This document shows, piece after piece, positions 27,464-34,682 of a stretch of DNA of 38,304 nt. The first letter of the stretch is position 1, and each line of letters starts with the position of its first letter. A program made the position numbers and the translations under genes. The notes beneath the pieces were generated by a model, which searched no databases, had not been told where the DNA came from, and saw nothing but the letters and a program-made list of their open reading frames with translations. This DNA is from a bacterium (lineage in GTDB: Bacteria; Elusimicrobiota; Elusimicrobia; UBA1565; UBA9628): contig JAKAQO010000005.1 of NCBI GenBank assembly GCA_021822495.1, positions 106,548 through 144,851 on the forward strand. Reading direction: 5' to 3'.

Positions 27464-29149
27464 TCAGCGGCTGACGGGGTAGCCTTTCTCGACCCAATCC
27501 GCGCCGAAGTTTTTCGGCAGGATGAGGGCTTTGACGTTCTTAAAACCCATGGCGCGCAATTCCAGCCAAGCGGGCCGGATGTTGGGGCAATGCTCCCATG
27601 GACAGCAACCGCAGTAGATCACTATCGCGGCGCCGCGTGGAAGATTTTTCACGCGCTGCCGCAGGGCAAGCCGCCCTTCTTCCTTGGAAACCGCTCCGAC
27701 ATATTCAGAACCGGGGATATGCGCTTGATCATAAAGAACGCGGAAGCCTACTTGCAGGATCAAAGGCCGGCGGCCGCGCGGCGCTTTGAGCTGTTTAATC
27801 AGAACCTCCGGTTTTATGGTTTGAATGATTGTGGAGGAAGTCTCCGCCGCGGCTGTCTCGGACGAATTCCGCGCGTCTGGCGCGGCGGCGGAACATCTGG
27901 CGGAACCCGAAAGCGAGAAGAGAACAGCTAGACTCGCGCCGAGGACGACGCCCTTGGTCCTGGCTCCCCATTTAAGAATCATATCCAGCAACTCACGCTT
28001 GAGGCCGAAGGAAGTCAGCCACCATTTTTCAAAAAGGACCTTGCCCGCGTGCCACGATTTCGACGGCTCGTATAAACGCATCCGGGGGGTTTCGCCGAAG
28101 AAATTTCCGCTCCCGAAGGCCGCGGTACCGCCTCCAAGCTCTATGGCGCACCACCCCTGGCCGTCAAACCGCTTGGTTGGCGCGCGTCCGTCGAAAAAAT
28201 CCGCGATGTTTTCGGCCGCGATTTCCGCCTGCGCGTGGGCGAATACGCCGGCCTTCGGCAGGGCCTTGCCCTGCGCAAGCGGGGTGAAGGAGACGTCGCC
28301 AACGGCGAAGATGCCGTCATGTTTGGTTGCCAATGTCTCCCGGTCGACCGGAATCCAGCCCGCCTCGTTGGCGAGCCCGGATTCCCTGACCACGCGCGGA
28401 GATTGATGCGGAGGGACGCCGATCAAAAGGTCGAAAGAAGCGGTCTTGCCGTTGTCGAAAGAGATCGTTTTCGCTTGAACGTCAATCCCAGAAACTTTAT
28501 GCCCGGGATTGAAAGCGATGCCCTTCGCCTCAAGCATTCCCCTCAATGCGGCTCCAACCTCGGGTCCGGCTGTCGGCATGGGATAGGGCTCCGGCGTGAA
28601 CACGGCGAGCTCGGCCGAGACGCTCCGTTTTTTCAGGAAGTCGCCAACGAGAAACGCCGCCTCATACGGCGCGGCGGGACATTTAAACGGCGAGGATGAG
28701 ATCAAAACGGCCACGCGCCCGCCGGAAAACTCTCGCAACCGCTCGGCGATCTTGAGAGATCCTTCCAGGGCGTAGAGATTGAGCGCGGCTTCCTTAAACC
28801 CCGGAATTTTCTCGGGAGCGAGTTCCGCGCCCAGGCTGATGAGGAGGGCGTCGAATTTCAGGGGGCCGGAAGATGTTTCCACGATTCTTTCAGCCGGACG
28901 GATGGCGGTCGCTTCCGCCCGGACAATTTCCACGCCGGGCCTGAGCATCGCCGCCAACGGTTTCTGAACCTGTTCGGGCGTCCTCTCGCCGGTCAGAATC
29001 CACAAAAACGAAGGTGAAAAGGCGAAGGCGGCTTCCTTTTCGACCAGGACGACGCGGTGTCGGCCGTTGAAACGCCGCGCCAGGGCGTTTGCCGCCGTCT
29101 GACCGCCGATGCCGCCGCCCAGTATTAGGACCGTCTTTTTATCGGCCAT
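27464..29149 (-). CDS. SQR-like flavoprotein fused to a rhodanese domain
   Basis: 561 residues. Residues 1 to about 385 form an FAD/NAD-binding oxidoreductase (LILGGGIGGQTAANAL, GIFAVGDVSFTPL) with the segment SSSPFKCPAAPYEAAFLVGD, whose Cys matches a conserved redox Cys of sulfide:quinone reductases and flavocytochrome c sulfide dehydrogenases. Around residue 400 a hydrophobic, signal-like stretch (GVVLGASLAVLFSLSGSARC) follows. Residues about 440-561 are rhodanese-like, with an unusual cysteine cluster C513-G-C515-C516-PWEH-C521. The order suggests a cytoplasmic flavoprotein joined through a membrane helix to a periplasmic sulfurtransferase, or a fusion of two former genes. DsrE lies upstream and TlpA downstream. 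Confidence 0.8.
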   Translation of the reverse strand: MADKKTVLILGGGIGGQTAANALARRFNGRHRVVLVEKEAAFAFSPSFLWILTGERTPEQVQKPLAAMLRPGVEIVRAEATAIRPAERIVETSSGPLKFDALLISLGAELAPEKIPGFKEAALNLYALEGSLKIAERLREFSGGRVAVLISSSPFKCPAAPYEAAFLVGDFLKKRSVSAELAVFTPEPYPMPTAGPEVGAALRGMLEAKGIAFNPGHKVSGIDVQAKTISFDNGKTASFDLLIGVPPHQSPRVVRESGLANEAGWIPVDRETLATKHDGIFAVGDVSFTPLAQGKALPKAGVFAHAQAEIAAENIADFFDGRAPTKRFDGQGWCAIELGGGTAAFGSGNFFGETPRMRLYEPSKSWHAGKVLFEKWWLTSFGLKRELLDMILKWGARTKGVVLGASLAVLFSLSGSARCSAAAPDARNSSETAAAETSSTIIQTIKPEVLIKQLKAPRGRRPLILQVGFRVLYDQAHIPGSEYVGAVSKEEGRLALRQRVKNLPRGAAIVIYCGCCPWEHCPNIRPAWLELRAMGFKNVKALILPKNFGADWVEKGYPVSR

Positions 29150-29158
29150 GACTTTACC

Positions 29159-29509
29159 TCAAAAAACCAGGACTTTGTCCGCTTCCATCGTCCAGATCGT
29201 CAACTCATCGAGCGTGCTTCTATGAGCGCCGTCAAAAAGGTCCGGCTCGTCCAGACCCCGGGCGTCCATGCAGGTTCCGCAGACGCCGATCTTGCCGCCG
29301 CGCTTGGCGATTCCCGAGCCCATCACCTCGATGTTGTAGTAGCCCTGCGGCACCTTTTGGCCCTTCTTGGCGCAGGCCGCGGCGTCCCCGATGAAAAACA
29401 CCTTGACCTCCACGCCGTCTTTTTTGGCCATGGAGCCCGCCAGCCGGAGTCCGTTATAAGACCGCTCGCTCCCGTAGGGCCCGTCGTTGAGAATGAAAAG
29501 AACTTTCAT
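29159..29509 (-). CDS. DsrE-family sulfur-carrier protein
   Basis: 116 residues with the DsrE/F fold pattern: KVLFILNDGPYGSERSYNGL, EVKVFFIGDAAACAKKG and KIGVCGTCMDARGL. C77 and C80 in VCGTC lie where sulfur-carrying cysteines are found in this family; C46 is a third. DsrE-like proteins relay persulfide sulfur in the cytoplasm. It precedes the flavoprotein-rhodanese gene by 9 bases and is preceded by two SHOCT genes. A role in persulfide handling is well supported by context. Confidence 0.88.
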   Translation of the reverse strand: MKVLFILNDGPYGSERSYNGLRLAGSMAKKDGVEVKVFFIGDAAACAKKGQKVPQGYYNIEVMGSGIAKRGGKIGVCGTCMDARGLDEPDLFDGAHRSTLDELTIWTMEADKVLVF

Positions 29510-29587
29510 GCCTTGCCTCCTTTTTCACGCAATCGTTTCGCCAGTCGATCGACACCAAACGAGCTCGCTGTGAAAACGCGCGTGCCG

Positions 29588-29845
29588 CTATTCCAGGTCC
29601 TCTTTCATCTGCCGGTATTCGTCGCGGCTGATCTTCCCTTCGGCGTAGCGCAGATCGAGGACCTCGCGCGCGCTTTTTTCGCCGCCTGGTTCTCCATGAC
29701 CGCCGTTGCCGCCCCCGCAACACTCGCACGGACAGCGGCCGCGGCACTGGCAGGCGGCTTTCTTGCCGGCTCCGGGCTCCGCGTGCGGCGCTTGCCGGGA
29801 CTCCGATTCGACGTCAGCAGATTCTTTTCCAGAAGTGTTTTCCAT
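29588..29845 (-). CDS. SHOCT-domain protein with a Cys cluster (85 aa)
   Basis: 85 residues from the ATG at 29845, chosen for its GGAGGAGG ribosome site. The first 55 residues are polar and low-complexity and hold six cysteines (32, 34, 38, 40, 42, 43: CQCRGRCPCECC). The last 28 residues (REVLDLRYAEGKISRDEYRQ) form a SHOCT helix pair, a short motif usually found at protein ends and thought to mediate oligomerisation. No hydrophobic segment. The cluster suggests metal binding, fitting a mercury/thiol island; the pairing of Cys cluster and SHOCT is not one I recognise. Confidence 0.75.
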   Translation of the reverse strand: MENTSGKESADVESESRQAPHAEPGAGKKAACQCRGRCPCECCGGGNGGHGEPGGEKSAREVLDLRYAEGKISRDEYRQMKEDLE

Positions 29846-29904
29846 ATTTCCTCCTCCAACGTAATTGCTCACGCAACGAACCAGCCCCTCGCATGAGGAG
29901 CCTC

Positions 29905-30156
29905 TCACGCGAGGATGTCTCGCTTCATGCGTTCGAACTCATCTTTGTTTATCTCGCCTTTTGCGTAGCGCCGCTTGAGGATATCCAGCGGACTGTCTGT
30001 ATCCCTGTTCGCGGCCTCATCATCGCGTCCATCCCATCTCCCGCAAGGGGGACGGAATCCGCGCCTCCCAGACATCAGATAAACCATCAACAACATCACG
30101 CTGAGCCCAATCAGCGGAAATATCCACATTCCCGCTCCCGGTCCATATAAACACAT
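29905..30156 (-). CDS. SHOCT-domain membrane protein (83 aa)
   Basis: 83 residues. One N-terminal helix (MWIFPLIGLSVMLLMVYLM) is followed by a polar linker and a C-terminal SHOCT motif (PLDILKRRYAKGEINKDEFE). A strong AGGAGGAGGG ribosome site precedes the ATG. Helix plus SHOCT is a common small-protein architecture in bacteria, function unknown. It is the second gene of the leftward thiol operon, 12 bases after the ArsR gene, and may pair through its SHOCT helices with the next protein. Confidence 0.85.
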   Translation of the reverse strand: MCLYGPGAGMWIFPLIGLSVMLLMVYLMSGRRGFRPPCGRWDGRDDEAANRDTDSPLDILKRRYAKGEINKDEFERMKRDILA

Positions 30157-30168
30157 AATTCCCTCCTC

Positions 30169-30549
30169 CTATCGCCGAATCATTCTTGTTTGGCGCAATC
30201 GTTTCGCCAGCGCGCCCCTATCCTCAAGCTGGTCGAGAAGCACCCGGCGCAGCAGATCGTAGGCCTTGAGCATCCCCGGATAGGCCAGCCGGTAATAAAT
30301 TCTCCGCCCCTCGCGCCTGGACGCGAGGATTCCCTTCTCCCGCATGACGGCGAGCTGCTGGGAGACATTCGCCTTCGGGATGCCCATGTCACGGGCGAGA
30401 TCTCCTGCGGCCTTCTCGCCGCCGCGCAAAAGGTGGATGACCTCCAGGCGCTTGGCATTGGCCAGCACCTTGCACACGTGAGCGTGAAGCTCAAACAACT
30501 CTTTATTTTCCACGGCTCTCGCTGGCGGCAGGCTTTTATCCCTCGACAT
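30169..30549 (-). CDS. ArsR-family regulator
   Basis: 126 residues from the ATG at 30549; a TTG start at 30567 is possible but lies within the predicted operator. The winged helix is clear: HVCKVLANAKRLEVIHLLRG, the recognition helix IPKANVSQQLAVMREKGIL and the wing RREGRRIYYRL. Only one Cys (C26) is present, so the two-Cys persulfide switch of SqrR/BigR proteins is not evident, nor a full metal site. It is first in the operon with SHOCT, DsrE, flavoprotein-rhodanese and TlpA genes and probably represses it; an imperfect dyad overlaps its promoter. The inducer is unknown. Confidence 0.88.
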   Translation of the reverse strand: MSRDKSLPPARAVENKELFELHAHVCKVLANAKRLEVIHLLRGGEKAAGDLARDMGIPKANVSQQLAVMREKGILASRREGRRIYYRLAYPGMLKAYDLLRRVLLDQLEDRGALAKRLRQTRMIRR

Positions 30550-30559
30550 AGTTTCTCTA

Positions 30560-30594
30560 TTTCGCAACTATATGCTAAATTATTTTTTAGGCAA
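30560..30594 (-). promoter_or_regulatory. arsR promoter with imperfect operator dyad
   Basis: On the minus strand TTGCCT (30589-30594) and TATAGT (30567-30572) are 16 bp apart, upstream of the ArsR gene. The dyad TTTCGCA (30560-30566) / TGCTAAA (30573-30579) is centred on the -10 box, matching at 6 of 7 positions. Autorepression is inferred. Confidence 0.4.
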
Positions 30595-30637
30595 CATCAA
30601 GCAATCGCGCTCCCCCGGCGGACAGCGATTTTATAGA

Positions 30638-31243
30638 ATGATCTTCGACCCCAAAATTATGGCCGCCGCATCCATCGAAGATCAGGTCAAAGGAATCAAA
30701 GAGCGCCGCGCGGGCGCGCTCGAAGAGCTTGTGAAAACCTATACGCGACCGCTCATGGCCGCAGCTTTCGCCATGGGGTTTTCGGAGACCGACGCCGAGG
30801 AACTCGCCCAGGACAGCTTCGTCTCTTTCCTTGAGGCCGTGGACCGTTTCGAGGGACGCTCACAACTCAAGACCTATCTTTTCGGCATTCTCTACAACAA
30901 GGCCTCGACCCTGCGTCAAAAGCGTTGGCGAGAGGAAGGAGCGGAGGACATCGAAAAAGTTTTCGATCAGAGGTTTAACTCAAACGGGCTATGGTCCGCA
31001 CCGCCCCAGGGTCCGGAAGATGCCGCCCTCACGCGGGAAATCAAGAGGGTGATCGAAAAATGCGCCGAGAATTTGCCGGCCCAACAGCGCACGGCTTTTT
31101 TCCTCAAGGAAGCAGAGGGAGAAAGTTCGGAATCCGTGTGTAACATTTTGGGAATTTCCCCTACTCATTTACGGGTGCTATTATTCCGGGCGCGAGTGAA
31201 ACTTCGCGAGTGCCTGGAACGCAATTGGAACCAATCCCAATGA
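30638..31243 (+). CDS. ECF-type RNA polymerase sigma factor
   Basis: 201 residues from the ATG at 30638; a longer frame begins at 30572 inside the divergent promoter. Region 2 is visible (ALEELVKTYTRPLMAAAFAM, AEELAQDSFVSFLEAVDRFE, LKTYLFGILYNKA) and region 4 (LPAQQRTAFFLKEAEGESSE, then the helix-turn-helix VCNILGISPTHLRVLLFRAR). It overlaps by 4 bases a zinc-finger anti-sigma gene, the usual pairing. The pair may tune the island's operons under metal or thiol stress, but no target promoter was identified. Confidence 0.88.
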   Translation: MIFDPKIMAAASIEDQVKGIKERRAGALEELVKTYTRPLMAAAFAMGFSETDAEELAQDSFVSFLEAVDRFEGRSQLKTYLFGILYNKASTLRQKRWREEGAEDIEKVFDQRFNSNGLWSAPPQGPEDAALTREIKRVIEKCAENLPAQQRTAFFLKEAEGESSESVCNILGISPTHLRVLLFRARVKLRECLERNWNQSQ

Positions 31244-31488
31244 TGCCCTCATTCATTCCGTCCTGCCAAGAAGTGTCGTCAAGGCTGGCCTTTGGGGAGT
31301 TTAAGGAGGCTTCCTGGAAGACAAAGACGTTTGTTCGCATTCATCTGTTCATGTGCCGCGATTGCCACCGCTTTGCCCGGCAAATGCGGATTATTTCCGA
31401 GGGATTGCGGACCAGTTGGAAAGAGAATTTAACCAAGGAACGCCTCAACGCCGTTGAGCGCAGAATTCTGTCCCGCCTTAAAAAATAA
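31240..31488 (+). CDS. Zinc-finger (zf-HC2) anti-sigma factor, short
   Basis: 82 residues from the ATG at 31240, overlapping the sigma gene stop. The H-x3-C-x2-C motif (HLFMCRDCHRFARQM) marks the zinc anti-sigma domain. Unlike many members there is no transmembrane segment, so it should be a soluble, possibly redox- or metal-responsive anti-sigma factor like RsrA or ChrR. An upstream start at 31210 would lie inside the sigma gene. Confidence 0.8.
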   Translation: MMPSFIPSCQEVSSRLAFGEFKEASWKTKTFVRIHLFMCRDCHRFARQMRIISEGLRTSWKENLTKERLNAVERRILSRLKK

Positions 31489-31952
31489 CGCGCGCACCTT
31501 CCCTCTTTGCTAGAAGCCATCGTAGTTCCACCTGCCAAGCATTAAACCCCCAGTTCGCTTCTGTATTGCGCGACGGAGCGCTGGGAGAGATTAACGTCGA
31601 GAAGGTTGGGAAGGGAGCATAGCGCGGAAGCAAAAGCGCGAGTGGCGTTGGAGGCCGGGGGCATCGTCTTAAACGGGGATAGTGTCGGTTCCTGCATCGC
31701 GGTCCCAATCGGCAACCTCTCCGCCACGACGGTCAGGCAGTAGAGCACATTTCTAAATAGAAATAATTATTTCTATTTAGAAATCACGAAAACCGCGACC
31801 TTCCCCCGATTCTCCTCTTAAAACCGCATCCCGCCTCCGCCCCATCAACCTTGGCATAAAAATCCATACCAAGAGGGCGACGGGCCGATTTCCGGACCCG
31901 ACACCGGTCCGCAAAAACCGGAAGCTAAACACAAAACAAGGAGACAGAAACC
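31489..31952. other. Gene-poor stretch with palindrome
   Basis: 464 bases between the anti-sigma gene and the RHH-like gene. Short frames exist on both strands (longest about 70 codons at 31542-31748 minus), but none has a ribosome site or a recognisable product. It contains the 36-bp palindrome at 31749-31784 and a pair of CTTGG/CCAAG arms near 31850-31875. The second half, upstream of 31953, is GC-rich and probably carries the promoter of the maintenance genes. Confidence 0.5.
31749..31784. promoter_or_regulatory. 36-bp perfect palindrome made of two dyads
   Basis: A perfect 36-bp AT-rich palindrome. Each half contains its own 14-bp dyad, TTTCTA-AA-TAGAAA (31750-31763) and TTTCTA-TT-TAGAAA (31770-31783), with centres 20 bp apart (about two helical turns). 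This looks like a double operator for a dimeric regulator, perhaps the RHH-like protein or the excisionase-type HTH protein downstream. Confidence 0.55.
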
Positions 31953-32234
31953 ATGGAGACGCAGTCAGTTCAGCCGGAGGAAGAAGGGGGGATGGTCGCG
32001 GAAATTGCGGAACTTTCGGAGGAGTCGCGGGCCGGACTGGCCCGAAACCCGAAGGCTTCCCGCTGCATCAAGATGCAAAGTTTCATCCTGCTTAAGGACA
32101 TCGTGAGCCTGGACGAGATTCGGCTTAAGTTCATGCGGCAGGGACAAGACATCAGCCGCGGACGGCTTTTGTCCGAGGCCATCCGCCTGCTCGTCAAGGA
32201 AGTTTCAACCGGGAAACTCGAGATCAAGGGATGA
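31953..32234 (+). CDS. Small ribbon-helix-helix-like protein
   Basis: 93 residues. An acidic N-terminus (QPEEEGGMVAEIAELSEESR) is followed by ASRCIKMQSFILLKDIVSLDE and QDISRGRLLSEAIRLLVKEV. The strand-then-two-helices pattern with S-R-G-R-L-L-S-E-A-I-R is what ribbon-helix-helix DNA-binding proteins show, and such proteins regulate plasmid partition, mobilisation or copy number. AAGGAG precedes the ATG. It stands first in the maintenance module, next to the 36-bp palindrome, which may be its operator. The assignment rests on pattern, not on a named family. Confidence 0.5.
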   Translation: METQSVQPEEEGGMVAEIAELSEESRAGLARNPKASRCIKMQSFILLKDIVSLDEIRLKFMRQGQDISRGRLLSEAIRLLVKEVSTGKLEIKG

Positions 32235-32282
32235 GGACTCATGCTTAAACCACAGCGGGACGCTCTCAAATTCCTTCCGGCA

Positions 32283-32306
32283 ATCCTTCCGGCATGCCGG
32301 AAGGAT
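32283..32306. repeat. 24-bp perfect palindrome
   Basis: Perfect palindrome with half-site ATCCTTCCGGCA, 49 bases after the RHH-like stop. A partial extra copy of the half-site (TTCCTTCCGGCA) lies just upstream at 32271-32282, giving a direct repeat next to the palindrome. It may be a terminator stem or a protein-binding site. Confidence 0.6.
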
Positions 32307-32388
32307 GGGAAAAAGAGGGAATTAATGAAAAATCCATTATTTTCCTGCCCTTTTTGCCCCGCCTCTTGGCGCGAAAAGCCGCTTAAGC

Positions 32389-32454
32389 CTCCTGACCACA
32401 CCCCCACAACCATATTAAAAAATGATGGTTTTAGTGGTGCTGTGGTCAGGAGGA
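32389..32454 (+). repeat. 66-base long hairpin
   Basis: Outer arms CCTCCTGACCACA (32389-32401) and TGTGGTCAGGAGG (32442-32454) pair perfectly over 13 bp. Inner arms AACCAT/ATGGTT and CCAC/GTGG extend the stem imperfectly toward an A-rich loop (32414-32424). As single-stranded DNA or RNA this is a very stable element. Confidence 0.6.
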
Positions 32455-32586
32455 CGGCGGGGGTTGGGGCAGGAAATTAAGGAACAGAAGGCGGGGAGTT
32501 GGGATGAAAATGGTTAGCGCTGAGCTTAAGAGTGGAAGGAAAGAGTGGCAGGTTTGGGGTGGAAGGTATGGGAAACAAGGGTTAAG

Positions 32587-33006
32587 ATGAACTGGAAAAT
32601 GTCATCAGGATGGGTCAGTGAATGGTTGAAAATGGGAGAGTCGGGGCGGGAGTTTGAGGCCGAAGGGTTGGGGGGTGGGGGATTTTTGAGTCTGTCACAG
32701 ATAGAGGGACTGGCGCTTGGCAAGGCATCGGAAAGGAAAAGATGGGAGCTGTTTTTCAATGGAAGGTTCAAGGATGAGTATCGGGGAGCGGCCTATAAAG
32801 TTCTGGAAAGGCTGGTTAAAAGAGGCTTGGTGATGGGGCAAAGCTATGTCAATTTGACGCGGGTTTACTCATTAACTAGGAAGGGACATGCGGCTTTGGT
32901 TGAGTCTGGACTGGCGGGTCTTGAGGACTACAGGGACACGGTTTCCGACAACATGATCCGGCATGAGCTGTTGGTTTCGGGCATAGGTCTTCCCCTTGGG
33001 AGATGA
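32587..33006 (+). pseudogene. Truncated winged-helix protein resembling replication-relaxation/mobilisation proteins
   Basis: 139 codons from the ATG at 32587 (a longer frame starts at 32545). The second half reads as a winged helix: AAYKVLERLVKRGLVMGQSY and RVYSLTRKGHAAL, then DNMIRHELLVSGIGLPLG before an early stop. The R-V-Y-x-L-T-x-x-G wing followed by N-M-x-x-H-x-L-L-V recalls replication-relaxation proteins of plasmids and integrative elements, which continue well past this point. I therefore think the C-terminal part is lost. It sits after the hairpins and 64 bases before the excisionase gene. Confidence 0.45.
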
Positions 33007-33070
33007 GATCGCCTTGACCGGACTTTAGATTTTCTTGCCCAGAAGAGTCGAGTATTAAAAGGAGAATCAA

Positions 33071-33331
33071 ATGAACTCACAAAACGAGACAACCCCCGCC
33101 ACGCGTGGCCTTGCCGTAATCGAAAAGGAACCAGAGGGAAACGTGGAACGACGCTTCCTTAAAATCGAGGAGCTCTCGGAATACATGGGAACCCCCGTCG
33201 CCACCCTCTACACCTGGACCCATCAGAAAAAAATTCCGCATCTTAAGATGGGACGCTCGGTTCGCTTCGATCTTCGGGAAATAGAGGAGTGGATTAAAAA
33301 AAGACGGGTCGCGGTCTCCCCGTTTGCCTAA
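33071..33331 (+). CDS. xis: Excisionase-type helix-turn-helix protein
   Basis: 86 residues. After a polar N-terminus the protein has RFLKIEELSEYMGTPVATLY followed by T-W-T and KIPHLKMGRSVRFDLREIEE, with W-I-K-K-R, the DNA-binding domain (MerR-like, HTH_17) of excisionases and AlpA-type regulators. AAAAGGAG lies 6 bases before the ATG. It precedes the integrase by 69 bases, the usual place for a recombination directionality factor. Confidence 0.85.
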   Translation: MNSQNETTPATRGLAVIEKEPEGNVERRFLKIEELSEYMGTPVATLYTWTHQKKIPHLKMGRSVRFDLREIEEWIKKRRVAVSPFA

Positions 33332-33400
33332 ATCATGGATCGGGGCGACAAAAAATGAATCGACAGGGAACATTTTCTGGTTTTGAAGGTAAGACATAGT

Positions 33401-34411
33401 ATGGGACTCCTTAAAAAAGGCGAGAACTGGTATATCGACTATTACCAAGGAGGCCGCCGCAAGCGCGAGAAAATCGGCCCCTCCAAAAGCTTGGCCAGGG
33501 AGGTCTTACTTAAACGCCAAAACGAGGTCTCTGAAGGAAAGTATTTCCCGGAACGAAGCAAAAATATCCTCTTCCGCGTTTTCGCGGATAAATACTGGAA
33601 TTTAGAGGGGCGCCACCTGAAGGCTAAAGGAATCAAGGGGGTTCTCAATACGTTCAAAATCCAGTTCGGGAATAAAACCCTTTCCGAGATAACATCCGCT
33701 GATGTCCAGAATTTTTACAACATGACGGCGGACAGAACCAGCGCGGCAACCGCAAACCGGCAAATCAATTTCCTGTCGCCCTTGTTTAACCGGGCCAAGG
33801 AGTGGGGGGATTTCCACGGAGACAATCCAGTCGCCAAGGCGCGGCGAAGAAGGGAAGAAAATAAAAGACTGCGCTTCTTAAGCGAGGAGGAAATCAAAAA
33901 CCTTCTTAATGCCGCCGATGCGCGGCTTCATCCTCTTTTAGCGTGCGCCATCATGACGGGGATGCGAAAAGGAGAAATTCTGGGACTGCGCTGGGAAAAC
34001 GTGGATTTGGAACGTCACATGATATTTATTCTTAAATCAAAATCAGGAAAGGCGAGGGAAATTCCCATTGGCAAGCGGCTGCTGGAGATTTTATCGTCTT
34101 TGGTGCCTAAGGCGAATGGCGCGGTCTTTGAGATTCCGGAAATAACGATGAGAAGAAAATTCGCCCGCGCTCTGGAAGATGCGAATATCATGGGATTTCG
34201 TTTCCATGACCTGCGGCATACCTTCGCCAGCCATTTCGTTATGAGAACGGGAGATTTGCCGGCCTTGCAGAAACTTCTGGGTCATGCCTCGCCTCAAATG
34301 ACCCAGCGTTACGCTCATTTGGCCCAGGAACATCTATTCGCAAAAATGGAAAAGTTCGACGCGTCCATGCCCGTTGAACCCCTGAGTTTGCCGCAAAAGG
34401 GAATTGCATAA
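33401..34411 (+). CDS. int: Tyrosine recombinase (integrase)
   Basis: 336 residues from the ATG at 33401 (a TTG 18 bases earlier is also in frame). An N-terminal arm-binding region (GLLKKGENWYIDYYQGGRRK), a core-binding SAM-like domain (ALEARLIER than residue 170) and a complete catalytic domain follow: Arg in TGMRKGEILGL, H-x-x-R in FHDLRHTFASH, His in KLLGHASPQM and nucleophile Tyr in QRYAHLAQEH. It should integrate the element at tRNA-Thr. Compared with the relic downstream, its C-terminus is shorter (ends SLPQKGIA) and lacks the segment that overlaps the 25-bp end repeat. Confidence 0.93.
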   Translation: MGLLKKGENWYIDYYQGGRRKREKIGPSKSLAREVLLKRQNEVSEGKYFPERSKNILFRVFADKYWNLEGRHLKAKGIKGVLNTFKIQFGNKTLSEITSADVQNFYNMTADRTSAATANRQINFLSPLFNRAKEWGDFHGDNPVAKARRRREENKRLRFLSEEEIKNLLNAADARLHPLLACAIMTGMRKGEILGLRWENVDLERHMIFILKSKSGKAREIPIGKRLLEILSSLVPKANGAVFEIPEITMRRKFARALEDANIMGFRFHDLRHTFASHFVMRTGDLPALQKLLGHASPQMTQRYAHLAQEHLFAKMEKFDASMPVEPLSLPQKGIA

Positions 34412-34413
34412 GG

Positions 34414-34596
34414 TCATCGCATCGTGACCATTTATCCGCGAACCAAAGAGAAGAAATTGCCAAGGCATTGGGGCTCAGTTCCGAATATGTGCGCAAAGAC
34501 ATTCTTCCAAGGCTGATGCGCTCCGGAAAGATCGCCTATACCCTTCCGGATAAGCCGAGAAGCAAACAGCGGCGCTATGTCACAAAAACTAAGTGA
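34414..34596 (+). pseudogene. Fragment of a winged-helix protein
   Basis: An open frame of 60 codons with no start of its own: HRDHLSANQREEIAKALGLS, then EYVRKDILPRLMRSGKIAYT and a basic tail ending in TGA. It reads as a helix-turn-helix with wing, as found at the C-termini of several DNA-binding or Fic/AAA proteins. It begins just after the integrase stop in another frame, so it is probably the remaining 3' end of a gene broken by recombination. Confidence 0.45.
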
Positions 34597-34682
34597 GCTA
34601 AACCATCCCTAGCGCTCTTTTTTAATCTTGCATTAAATTCCTCTCGCGCGACTTCTTTTTTTCCAGAGCTCTAAAAAATGTT

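Larger units (their letters stand above)
32235..32586. other. Gene-poor stretch with two secondary structures
   Basis: 352 bases holding the 24-bp palindrome at 32283-32306 and the 66-base hairpin at 32389-32454, then a purine-rich run (G and A) on the plus strand. A 79-codon frame (32241-32480) runs through both structures but has no conserved features and I do not accept it. The combination suggests an origin, a transfer site or an attenuator. Confidence 0.45.

Noticed and set aside
27293-28699. Long plus-strand frames opposite the flavoprotein and TlpA genes
   Set aside because: Shadows of GC-rich coding sequence; the minus-strand products have clear domains.
29222-29896. 224-codon plus-strand frame opposite the DsrE and SHOCT genes
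   Set aside because: It is antisense to two well-supported genes and its product has compositional bias only.
30169-30549. Arsenic-sensing ArsR
   Set aside because: Only one Cys is present and no ars genes are nearby; a thiol/sulfur operon follows instead.
31542-31748. Minus-strand frame of 68 codons in the gene-poor stretch
   Set aside because: No ribosome site, no recognisable motif, and similar frames exist on the same stretch in other phases.
32241-32480. 79-codon plus-strand frame after the RHH-like gene
   Set aside because: It reads straight through the palindrome and hairpin and has no conserved pattern.
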